A stretch of 6,919 nucleotides of DNA from Paludibacteraceae bacterium (GTDB lineage: Bacteria; Bacteroidota; Bacteroidia; Bacteroidales; Paludibacteraceae): contig JAFYMM010000177.1 in assembly GCA_017550055.1 (NCBI GenBank), positions 1-6,919 of the forward strand. The letters are read 5' to 3'. The translations under genes were made by a program, and so were the position numbers. The notes under the pieces were generated by a model that was given only the letters and a program-made list of their open reading frames with translations, did not search any database and was not told the DNA's origin. Shown here one piece after another: positions 1-6,143 of the stretch; positions within the stretch are counted from its first letter, which is position 1, and every line of letters begins with the position of its first letter.

Positions 1-1207
1 CTCCCAATAGCATGGTTATCATCATGTTTAGATTAGTAATGATTTTGTTTCTACGCTCTGGGCGGAAGACACCCCATAGAATAATTGCCAAGGCTATTGA
101 TAGTACGATGATAGCAATAGTCATACTACCAGATAGTATCACCCCAATTGCTGCTATTGCAATCACCCAAAAGAATGTGCCGAACGTTGCATTGCGATTA
201 CCTCCTAATGGAATATACAAATAGTCTTGTAACCAGCGCGATAGCGATATGTGCCAACGCTTCCAGAAGTTGCTTGCATTTGGAGCTTTGTATGGCGAAT
301 TGAAGTTTTGCGGTAGGTAGAATCCCATTATCATTGCCACACCAATTGCAATGTCTGTATAGCCCGAAAAATCGGCATAAACTTGCAACGAATAGACCAA
401 TAATGCCATAAGATTTTCAAAACCAGAGAACAACATTGGATTATCGAAAACGCGGTCGATGAAGTTCACAGCCAAGTAGTCGCTAAGTATAATCTTTTTG
501 GCTAAACCATTAATTATCCAGAATATAGCTATGCCAAACTGACGACGAGCAAGGAAATAAGGCTTGTACAGTTGAGGAATGAATTCGGCTGCGCGTACGA
601 TAGGTCCAGCTACAAGTTGAGGGAAGAATGAAACATAGAAGCCATAGTCAAGTATATTTTTAACTGGAGCTATTCGGTTGCGATACACGTCCATTGTATA
701 GCTGATTGTTTGGAACGTATAGAATGAAATCCCCACAGGTAATATGATTTGGTCCACTCTGAAGTGATTCGAACCTGTTACTGCATTGCCTATTGCTGCA
801 AAGTAGTCATACACTAGGAACGATGTGTGGAATAGCGAATTTACGAGATCAACAAAGAAATATGAATATTTGAAATAGCTGAGAACTAAAAGGTTGATGC
901 AAACGCTAAGAGCAACGAATAGTTTGCGATGTAATTCTTTTTCTGACCTATAGACAAGCTTAGCAATGAAAAAGTCGGAAATCGTGGCAAATATGAGTAA
1001 TAGCACGAATAGTCCGCTTGTTTTGTAGTAGAAAAATAGGCTGACAATAAATAAGAATGTATTGCGTAACAAGCGTTTAGAATGTATCAAAGAGAATATG
1101 GCAAAGACAATAGCAAAGAATGCCCAAAAGTAGAATTGGGTAAAAAGCAATGGCGAATTTTCGTCAAAAGCGAATGTCTTTGATAAAAAAGATAGTATTA
1201 AGTCCAT
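1..1207 (-). CDS. MBOAT-family membrane O-acyltransferase (AlgI/PatA/DltB-like), C-terminal part missing
   Basis: The first 402 residues are visible; the reading frame is open to the window edge. It is a multi-pass inner-membrane protein, and its family moves acyl groups from a cytoplasmic donor across the membrane to a periplasmic acceptor protein or glycan. Family motifs seen are LPVGISFYTFQTISYTMDVY (156-175), FFPQLVAGPIVRAAEF (194-209), QVYADFSGYTDIAIG (275-289), and WKRWHISLSRWLQDYLYIPL (315-334) followed by GGNR. The frame stops at MMITMLLG, just where the family continues into its G-W-H-G motif, so the catalytic His lies outside the window. Between GGNR (338) and NLNMMITMLLG there are about 55 residues with two extra hydrophobic segments (about 343-380) that are absent from compact AlgI-like members. 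The start is ATG at 1207, 28 bp after the upstream SGNH gene, with no Shine-Dalgarno but an A-rich run (CTAAAA). It is probably the fourth gene of the operon. The family call is secure; the substrate is unknown. Confidence 0.95.
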   Translation of the reverse strand, partial: MDLILSFLSKTFAFDENSPLLFTQFYFWAFFAIVFAIFSLIHSKRLLRNTFLFIVSLFFYYKTSGLFVLLLIFATISDFFIAKLVYRSEKELHRKLFVALSVCINLLVLSYFKYSYFFVDLVNSLFHTSFLVYDYFAAIGNAVTGSNHFRVDQIILPVGISFYTFQTISYTMDVYRNRIAPVKNILDYGFYVSFFPQLVAGPIVRAAEFIPQLYKPYFLARRQFGIAIFWIINGLAKKIILSDYLAVNFIDRVFDNPMLFSGFENLMALLVYSLQVYADFSGYTDIAIGVAMIMGFYLPQNFNSPYKAPNASNFWKRWHISLSRWLQDYLYIPLGGNRNATFGTFFWVIAIAAIGVILSGSMTIAIIVLSIALAIILWGVFRPERRNKIITNLNMMITMLLG

Positions 1208-1211
1208 TTTT

Positions 1212-1239
1212 AGATTACAGATAGCAGAGTACAGATTAC
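1212..1239. repeat. Four tandem 7-bp units in the SGNH-MBOAT gap
   Basis: On the plus strand the units are AGATTAC, AGATAGC, AGAGTAC and AGATTAC. Units 1 and 4 are identical and the middle two differ from them at two and one positions. On the coding (minus) strand each unit reads like GTAATCT. The array covers the stop codon of the SGNH gene (TAA at 1236-1238) and nearly the whole gap up to the MBOAT start. A gain or loss of a unit would change the stop-to-start distance by 7 nt. A second 7-bp array with a different unit occurs at 6413-6454. Confidence 0.8.
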
Positions 1240-2663
1240 AAATTAAATTTTCCCTCATTTTTATATAGCCATTCATAAATTATGGCATTGTAGAGCATAT
1301 CACCGAGTAGGTTGTAGCCAGGCACGAGGAAATGCACGCGGTCTTTGTTGGCAAGTCCTATTTCGTTCCAAACAGATATAGAGCCAAGTCCGCCCATAAT
1401 TTCGTACAAATCCCATACAGCAGCATTGTGTTGTTCTGCAAGTTCGTGCATAGCTTGTTGTACAATAGCTGTATTTTTGTTTAATCCATAGCTACGACGT
1501 CCTACGCGTACAACGCAGTCGTTGTTGGTAATGAATATCACTGCGCAGTTGGGATTAGCGGCATATATTTTCGATAACAGTTGATTGTAGCGAGCTTTGA
1601 AAGCCTCTTTGCTAAATCTTCCATATTCGACATTGGCATCATTGACACCCACAGCCATTATGGCGAGGTCGGGTTTGATGAATGTCATTTGTTGTTCGAA
1701 CCTTTCGCAACGAAGCCAAGATTGCAGAGATGCTCCGTTGACACCCATAGAGTGATAGGTGATACCATTGAAATTGTTTTCGGGGAGTAGTCCCATTATC
1801 GAAAATTTCCAATTGGTGTTGGTTGTATAATATTCGTCGTTTTTAGTTTGCTCGTTGTCTGATTCAAGTCCAATATCAAGCGAATATACCGAATCTCGAT
1901 TTAATAAACCTATATTCTCCTGAACAATCAACGTGTCATTAAATTGATAAGAGGTGTTATATTTATCATATAAGCGGTCAAAATCAGAGGCTTTGCCTAA
2001 TTTGATTGTGCCATTTTCGGCAAATTCGTTTAGATAGAAAACGAATGTACTATCCTCGTAAACAGAAGGAATAGTGTCGTTGTTTATTATGAGTATAGGC
2101 ATTAGTTCGCTGTCGCCAACCATAGCAAAAAGACGTAGTTTGTTGTATTTCCAGCTTGAGCCAAAATCTTTTGGGTTGAGGTTGAATGATATAGAACTAT
2201 TTAGGTCGTTGGTCGATATGGTGTAGCCCATTATGCCAAGAGTTTCGGTAACAGGAGGACGTGAGTTTTGGCACTTTTTCCATTCGCCAGAATAGTGTGT
2301 TTCAAAGTTTTTAGGATTGTTGGTTCGAGCTGCAGAATAGGGGAATATAGCACCTCGTTGTGCTGTGAAGCCAGGCAGAATGTTTGAAAAATTCATTCTC
2401 ATTCGATTAGGGAATACACCTGCTTGAATGTGTGAGCCTCCGATGTGTATGATGTTGATTTCGCTATTGCCCCAAAGTGCGAGAGAGTCTAATTTATCAA
2501 AAAATGTGTTGAGTCTATTTGAATCACCTTTGAGTATTAGTTTGTTAGCATCATAATTGACACAGTCGTAATGAGGCAGTTGACGCATTAAAGGGTAGGT
2601 TTGCGCAAATGAATTGAATAGAACGGTTAGTGTTAGTGATAATGTAATTATAAATCGATTCAT
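1236..2663 (-). CDS. Secreted SGNH/GDSL-fold esterase or acetyltransferase (Ape1/PatB-like architecture)
   Basis: 475 residues. The N-terminus is a type I signal peptide, cut probably after SFA at residue 20, so the protein is exported without an obvious anchor. SGNH blocks: block I IIHIGGSHIQAG with nucleophile Ser77; block II MGVNGAS (Gly307-Gly310); block III VGVND with oxyanion Asn341; block V DRVHF with Asp441 and His444. The triad is therefore Ser77/Asp441/His444. Block I is GGSH rather than the usual GDS: Gly76 (GGC) sits where Asp is normal. About 230 residues separate blocks I and II, probably a beta-rich insert; the peptidoglycan O-acetylesterase Ape1 has a comparable layout with an inserted carbohydrate-binding module. 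The C-terminal WDLYEIMGG motif (417-425) is shared with the upstream SGNH protein, so the two are paralogues. The MBOAT gene follows closely. Deacetylase and acetyltransferase are both possible; a simple lipase is unlikely in this context. Confidence 0.88.
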   Translation of the reverse strand: MNRFIITLSLTLTVLFNSFAQTYPLMRQLPHYDCVNYDANKLILKGDSNRLNTFFDKLDSLALWGNSEINIIHIGGSHIQAGVFPNRMRMNFSNILPGFTAQRGAIFPYSAARTNNPKNFETHYSGEWKKCQNSRPPVTETLGIMGYTISTNDLNSSISFNLNPKDFGSSWKYNKLRLFAMVGDSELMPILIINNDTIPSVYEDSTFVFYLNEFAENGTIKLGKASDFDRLYDKYNTSYQFNDTLIVQENIGLLNRDSVYSLDIGLESDNEQTKNDEYYTTNTNWKFSIMGLLPENNFNGITYHSMGVNGASLQSWLRCERFEQQMTFIKPDLAIMAVGVNDANVEYGRFSKEAFKARYNQLLSKIYAANPNCAVIFITNNDCVVRVGRRSYGLNKNTAIVQQAMHELAEQHNAAVWDLYEIMGGLGSISVWNEIGLANKDRVHFLVPGYNLLGDMLYNAIIYEWLYKNEGKFNL

Positions 2664-2681
2664 TGGTTAAAATTTCTTAAA

Positions 2682-2782
2682 AATACACATTGTGAGTGGG
2701 TGTAGGTTTTTGTCGGTTTACTACGGAGCAGTATGCTTGCACCTTGCTAGAGGTTAAGGATTGAGAATACACAATGAGAGTG
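2682..2782. repeat. Pair of near-identical 17-mers bounding most of the 124-bp gap between the SGNH genes
   Basis: The sequence AATACACATTGTGAGTG at 2682-2698 recurs as AATACACAATGAGAGTG at 2766-2782. The copies match at 15 of 17 positions, lie in the same orientation and start 84 bp apart. They enclose non-coding sequence between two co-directional genes that otherwise look like one operon. No -7 element (TAnnTTTG) is visible on the minus strand here, so I have no evidence for an internal promoter. Confidence 0.6.
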
Positions 2783-2788
2783 TGTATT
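2766..2788 (-). other. Hairpin at the stop codon of the upstream SGNH gene
   Basis: AATACACA (2766-2773) and TGTGTATT (2781-2788) are perfect 8-bp complements around a 7-nt loop. The stem touches the TAA stop (2788-2790) of the upstream SGNH gene. On the minus strand it is followed by CTCAATCC rather than a T-run, so it is not a standard intrinsic terminator. It could be a processing or mRNA 3'-end stabilising element that makes expression of the downstream genes unequal. Confidence 0.5.
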
Positions 2789-4194
2789 TATTGGTTTTGC
2801 ATTTTATATAGTTCGTATGCCTTCATGAGTCCTTGCCAAAGCATTTCGCTTGCACGATTTGAGCCTGTGTATGTGAAATGGATATGGTCGGAGCCAGCGA
2901 GTGGAGGATTGCTATTGACCCAAGTGGTCATAGAGTTTTCGCCACCCATTGCAGCATATAAGTCCCAATAAGCTACGTCGTTGCGCAAACACATTTCGCG
3001 TAGCGAGTCGATGAGTTTTGGCAAATGAGGATATGTTTGCATAGAGCCATTTACGTTGGTTGACATATCAGAAGGTCCGATGAATAATATTTTGGATTGT
3101 GGTGATATGGTGCGTAAATAGTTGATTTGACGTGTAAGTTGTTCGCAATATGAAGCAATAGCTTTGTCAGTTTTGGTGTAAGGAACTCGGTTGCCACCGA
3201 ATTGCATAATAATGAGAGGAATAGAGTTTTGTGTATAGTAATTGCGTAGGCTTTCGCTATTGATTGAAGTGAAAATTGTACCAGAGCAACCACGCATAGC
3301 AGCATTGTCGAATTGCACTCCAATGTTGTCTCCATCGACCATAAAACCATGTATTAAGGCTTCGCCATTCATAAATATAGAGGCACGAGTAGTGGAGTCA
3401 GGTAGATTGAACGTGATTGAATGCTCGCCTACGTTAGCAGTTTTGGTTTGTTGTGTGCCACGATATGTTATAGTTGCTGTTGTTGAGCGTTTTACATTGT
3501 CGAGTAAGATTGTTATTTTGTTGAAATACTTGGTGTTATTGCGAGTTTTGCTATAGTTTAGACGATAGAACGAGAATGTAGCAGTATCGGTGAGCAGTGC
3601 AGTTTGTCCAAGAGGTCCATAATTGCGCTCTTCCATACGCATATCTTGTGTGCCATAAACGAGATAGCGAGTAAGTGATGCCGAGCATTTTTGTCCGAGA
3701 GAAGATGTTGGAACAGTTTGAATAGCAGGTATTAAGCCAACTCCATAACCGCCGAAAGTGTCTTGTACTGCAGCACGGAGGTAGTTAGACATACGGTCTT
3801 CCTCTATCTGTGAGTCGCCATAATGAATTATACGCACTTTTTTCTCTTTGGCATTTTCGAGGGCTTCGAATAGAGGGAATATCCATTCTATACTGTCGTT
3901 AGGATATGAAGGTGAATATTTGTATGACAACACTTTGCGACGAGCTTTTATGTATTCCGATGCTTTTTCCTCTTCGAGTTGACGTTGAATAGTTTCCATA
4001 CCAAAAAAGACTTGGTCCATATCGACCAAAGGCTTTTTGCTATATTCCACATTGCCTTCCATAACCTCTTGAGGCGAAGGAAATGTTATATTCATTGTAC
4101 CCACAGCCACACCATCGGTTGGGATAGCATAGCCGAGTAGTCCCATCATGGTGAATACTGCCGTGATAAATAATATTGTTTTGTAGGGTTTCAT
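2788..4194 (-). CDS. Membrane-anchored SGNH/GDSL-fold hydrolase or acetyltransferase
   Basis: 468 residues. A short basic start (MKPYK) precedes one hydrophobic segment (about 6-24) with no clear cleavage site, so it is probably a signal anchor leaving the enzyme domain in the periplasm. Residues 60-95 are charged and helical. SGNH blocks: block I RIIHYGDSQIEEDR with Ser128; block II near Gly302 (AMRGCSG); block III QFGGN with Asn335; block V DHIHF with Asp436 and His439. The triad would be Ser128/Asp436/His439. About 170 residues between blocks I and II probably form a beta-rich insert. WDLYAAMGG (410-418) is shared with the downstream secreted paralogue. The start lies 1 nt after the stop of the LysM gene (TAA-C-ATG), which implies translational coupling. 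Anchored SGNH partners such as PatB, AlgJ and DltD work next to an MBOAT protein, so this is the better candidate for the periplasmic transferase. That role is inferred. Confidence 0.88.
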   Translation of the reverse strand: MKPYKTILFITAVFTMMGLLGYAIPTDGVAVGTMNITFPSPQEVMEGNVEYSKKPLVDMDQVFFGMETIQRQLEEEKASEYIKARRKVLSYKYSPSYPNDSIEWIFPLFEALENAKEKKVRIIHYGDSQIEEDRMSNYLRAAVQDTFGGYGVGLIPAIQTVPTSSLGQKCSASLTRYLVYGTQDMRMEERNYGPLGQTALLTDTATFSFYRLNYSKTRNNTKYFNKITILLDNVKRSTTATITYRGTQQTKTANVGEHSITFNLPDSTTRASIFMNGEALIHGFMVDGDNIGVQFDNAAMRGCSGTIFTSINSESLRNYYTQNSIPLIIMQFGGNRVPYTKTDKAIASYCEQLTRQINYLRTISPQSKILFIGPSDMSTNVNGSMQTYPHLPKLIDSLREMCLRNDVAYWDLYAAMGGENSMTTWVNSNPPLAGSDHIHFTYTGSNRASEMLWQGLMKAYELYKMQNQ

Positions 4195-4195
4195 G

Positions 4196-5152
4196 TTAAT
4201 TAGTATGTATTTTTAATTTTTGTCCGATTTTGAGGAAGTCAGATTTCAAATTGTTCCATTGTTTTATTTGGCGAACACTGACTTTATGTTTTTTTGCGAT
4301 ATGGCTGAGTGTATCGCCCGATTTAACGAGATATATTTTTACCGCATTAGCTTTTTTGATTGCTTCAACACGTGCTTTTTCTTTTGATGCTTTCTGTTGA
4401 TTAAGTTCCTCCTGTTCTTGTTTCAACGCTTCAATTTCTGATTCGTAGATTGAGGAGAGCCATTCGTCAATATTTTCCTTATTTTCGGGTATAAAAACCT
4501 CATCTATCCAATCTGTATTAGGTAATACAGATGGGTTGTGAGTATAGAAATTATCAGCATTAAGAAATAGAGAATCTTGTATTGTTTGCTTGCGAATAGG
4601 GTAGTTTAGTTTGTATTTCACATACCCCGTATGCTTATATAAAGAATCTAAGTGGGCTATGTGTGAAAAATTTATTGCAGAGTTTTGTGCTTCATATTGC
4701 AACTCTAAGAAGTGGCATAATTTTTCAAACTCCTCATCAGTAGTGTTTTGCAAATTGATGTGATATATTTCTGCCACATCAGAGATTAAAGCAGCACCAT
4801 TGAGGTATGCTAAAGTAGCTACTTTTTCGTTGCCATAGAGAGTTAGTAAATCTTTCAGATAGCGGGCAGCTGCTTCTGACGATAGTTTCAAATCATAGCG
4901 TTGGTCAATATTATTATTTACAATTAGTCCATATTTGCGAGCTACGGGGGGTGTTAGTCTCCAAATGCCAGTTGAATATCCATCGTTGTAATTTACGTTC
5001 AAATCTGCTGAAATATATGTAGGTATCATCGACATTGAGTGGGTGAGGCCATGAGCTGAAAACAACGAATCCCAAGGTAACTTTATGTTACACTGAGCAT
5101 TAAATATGGTTGTAAATAGTATTATTATAGTCAAAAAATTCTTCATATTCAT
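4196..5152 (-). CDS. Degenerate lytic-transglycosylase-like protein with C-terminal LysM domain
   Basis: 318 residues. The hydrophobic N-terminus (3-20) is an export signal; NAQC is not a good lipobox. Residues about 25-120 resemble family 1 lytic transglycosylases of the MltD type: GIWRLTPPVARKYGL (62-76) matches GLWQF-P-TAR-YGL, DQRYDLKLSSEAAARYLKDL (83-102) matches the DER-DP..EAAARYLKDL segment, and LAYLNGA (114-120) matches AYNAG. The expected catalytic Glu (normally VES or IES before the GLWQ motif) falls on Ile47 in IPTYISADLN, and GLWQ has become GIWR, so cleavage activity is doubtful. A charged coiled coil (about 238-270) leads to a LysM domain (272-316: YLVKSGDTLSHIAKKHKVSV, then IKQWN and IGQKLKI), which binds GlcNAc-containing glycan. 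It is the first gene of the leftward operon. ATG at 5152 was chosen; the ATG at 5146 is equally plausible. The likely role is binding or positioning peptidoglycan for the acetylation enzymes, which is inference. Confidence 0.88.
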   Translation of the reverse strand: MNMKNFLTIIILFTTIFNAQCNIKLPWDSLFSAHGLTHSMSMIPTYISADLNVNYNDGYSTGIWRLTPPVARKYGLIVNNNIDQRYDLKLSSEAAARYLKDLLTLYGNEKVATLAYLNGAALISDVAEIYHINLQNTTDEEFEKLCHFLELQYEAQNSAINFSHIAHLDSLYKHTGYVKYKLNYPIRKQTIQDSLFLNADNFYTHNPSVLPNTDWIDEVFIPENKENIDEWLSSIYESEIEALKQEQEELNQQKASKEKARVEAIKKANAVKIYLVKSGDTLSHIAKKHKVSVRQIKQWNNLKSDFLKIGQKLKIHTN

Positions 5153-5168
5153 TTGGTCGTAATTCTTG

Positions 5169-5176
5169 CAAAGATA
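5169..5176 (-). promoter_or_regulatory. Bacteroidota -7 promoter element for the leftward operon
   Basis: On the minus strand these bases read TATCTTTG, a full match to TAnnTTTG, 16 nt before the ATG at 5152. Transcription would start around 5162, giving a very short leader. A clear -33 TTTG is not found at the usual spacing; only GTTTAT is nearby. This may mean the promoter needs an activator. Confidence 0.65.
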
Positions 5177-5206
5177 CGAAAAATAATCTGTATAAACTTT
5201 GTTTTT

Positions 5207-5236
5207 TGTGCTAAAAAAACTAACAAGTTTTGCACA
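5207..5236. promoter_or_regulatory. Inverted repeat between the divergent promoters, possible operator
   Basis: TGTGC (5207-5211) and GCACA (5232-5236) are complementary and continue inward as AAAA/TTTT and ACT/AGT with a small bulge in the left arm. The centre is near 5221.5, about 60 bp upstream of the inferred start of the leftward operon. Such arms recall Crp/Fnr-type half-sites, although the spacing is wider than the E. coli CRP site. The dyad could be a regulator site or a DNA or RNA hairpin. Confidence 0.4.
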
Positions 5237-5322
5237 TAAAAAGTTGGTTGTCGCAAATGGGTTGTGTTTTTATACAATATGGTTTGAATATTTAAAAAAA
5301 ATTTCTTGAAAATGCTTAAAAA

Positions 5323-5354
5323 TTTGTGTGTATCAGAAAAATGTAGTAAATTTG
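5323..5354 (+). promoter_or_regulatory. Bacteroidota promoter for the Crp/Fnr-like regulator
   Basis: A -33 TTTG at 5323-5326 and a -7 TAAATTTG at 5347-5354 are separated by 20 nt, which fits the Bacteroidota sigma factor consensus (TTTG, 19-21 nt, TAnnTTTG). Transcription should start near 5360, leaving a leader of about 55 nt that is mostly the 13-bp tandem repeats. Confidence 0.75.
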
Positions 5355-5371
5355 CGCATCAAAAAACTGCT

Positions 5372-5410
5372 GTAAAACATAATTATAAAACATAGTTATA
5401 AAACATATTT
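5372..5410 (+). repeat. Three 13-bp tandem repeats in the regulator leader
   Basis: The units are GTAAAACATAATT (5372-5384), ATAAAACATAGTT (5385-5397) and ATAAAACATATTT (5398-5410). Any two differ at only one to three positions. They fill most of the predicted 5' untranslated region and end 4 nt before the ATG. A-rich leaders help ribosome loading in Bacteroidota, so copy number could tune translation of the regulator. Confidence 0.75.
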
Positions 5411-5414
5411 TTAA

Positions 5415-6116
5415 ATGGTAAAGAGTGGAGTTAAAGGCCTAAAACCCATCGACGAGATGTCGGATATATGGTTGGCATTGACTAATGAAGAACGTATGTA
5501 TCTTCGTGAGAATACTAAGTATCAGGAATTTAAGAAAAATGAGATGATTTATTGTGAGGGTGAAGTGCCTGAATTTATGTATTGCGTTATTGCGGGAAAA
5601 ATCAAGATTTTTAAGAATGGTATAGGAGGTCGTCAGCAAATATTGCGTTTCATACGTGAAGGCGAAAATTTTGCTTTTCGTGCCTATTTTGCCGAAGGAA
5701 ACTATGTTACGTCGGCTACTGCGCTTGAAGTAGTGAAAGCCTATGCTGTGCCTTTGACTGTGATTCGTCAGATTTTGGAGTCGAACAATCGTCTTGCAAT
5801 GTTGTTTATCAAACATTTGTCGGCCGATTTAGGCGATATAGATTCACGCATTGTAAGTCTTACACAAAAACATATACGTGGACGTTTGGCTGAGGCTTTG
5901 GTGATATTATTAGATACTTACGGTATTGATAATGAGACTAAAGAGTTGAAAGGTGCGCTTTCGCGCGAGGACCTTGCGGGCTTTGCCAATATGACGGCTT
6001 CGAATGCTATTCGTACACTTGCGGCGTTCGATGCAGAAGAGATTATTGCGTTGGAGGGCAAAAAGATAAAGATATTGAATGAAACGCAATTGAGAAAGGT
6101 TAGTTTGTTGGGATAG
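5415..6116 (+). CDS. Crp/Fnr-family transcriptional regulator, not cAMP-type
   Basis: 233 residues, normal for the family. A cyclic-nucleotide-binding-fold beta barrel covers about 38-120, a long dimerisation helix about 123-150, and a winged helix-turn-helix about 151-228, with the HTH at LSREDLAGFANMTASNAIRT (182-201) and a wing at LEGKKIKIL. In the phosphate-binding cassette (NFAFRAYFAEGNYVTSA, 85-101) the positions matching E. coli CRP Glu72 and Arg82 are Arg89 and Thr99, so cAMP binding is unlikely. The only cysteines are Cys47 and Cys57, so there is no FNR-type iron-sulphur cluster. The signal is unknown. The start is ATG at 5415, after an A-rich leader and a good promoter. It is divergent from the glycan acetylation operon and could regulate it, but divergence is the only evidence. 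The next gene starts 27 bp downstream, probably co-transcribed. Confidence 0.93.
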   Translation: MVKSGVKGLKPIDEMSDIWLALTNEERMYLRENTKYQEFKKNEMIYCEGEVPEFMYCVIAGKIKIFKNGIGGRQQILRFIREGENFAFRAYFAEGNYVTSATALEVVKAYAVPLTVIRQILESNNRLAMLFIKHLSADLGDIDSRIVSLTQKHIRGRLAEALVILLDTYGIDNETKELKGALSREDLAGFANMTASNAIRTLAAFDAEEIIALEGKKIKILNETQLRKVSLLG

Positions 6117-6143
6117 TTTTCTATATTATAAAGTTATTCAATC

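Noticed and set aside
12..224. Plus-strand open frame of 70 codons
   Set aside because: It is antisense to the MBOAT gene, whose conserved motifs establish the minus-strand frame.
2700..2765. tRNA or small structured RNA gene
   Set aside because: No cloverleaf arms or known riboswitch core could be drawn in this stretch.
2766..2788. Intrinsic terminator
   Set aside because: No T-run follows the stem on the minus strand, and the downstream genes belong functionally with the upstream ones.
2774..2971. Plus-strand frame starting in the gap and running into the anchored SGNH gene
   Set aside because: It lies over the conserved block V coding sequence on the other strand and has no promoter or recognisable product.
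3051..3556. Overlapping frames on both strands inside the anchored SGNH gene
   Set aside because: They are shadows of the SGNH frame, with no domain or start signal.
5372..5410. CRISPR array
   Set aside because: The repeats are 13 bp, directly adjacent and without spacers; no cas genes are nearby.
5439..5816. Minus-strand frame of 125 codons
   Set aside because: It is antisense to the Crp/Fnr-like gene, whose domains are intact in the plus frame.
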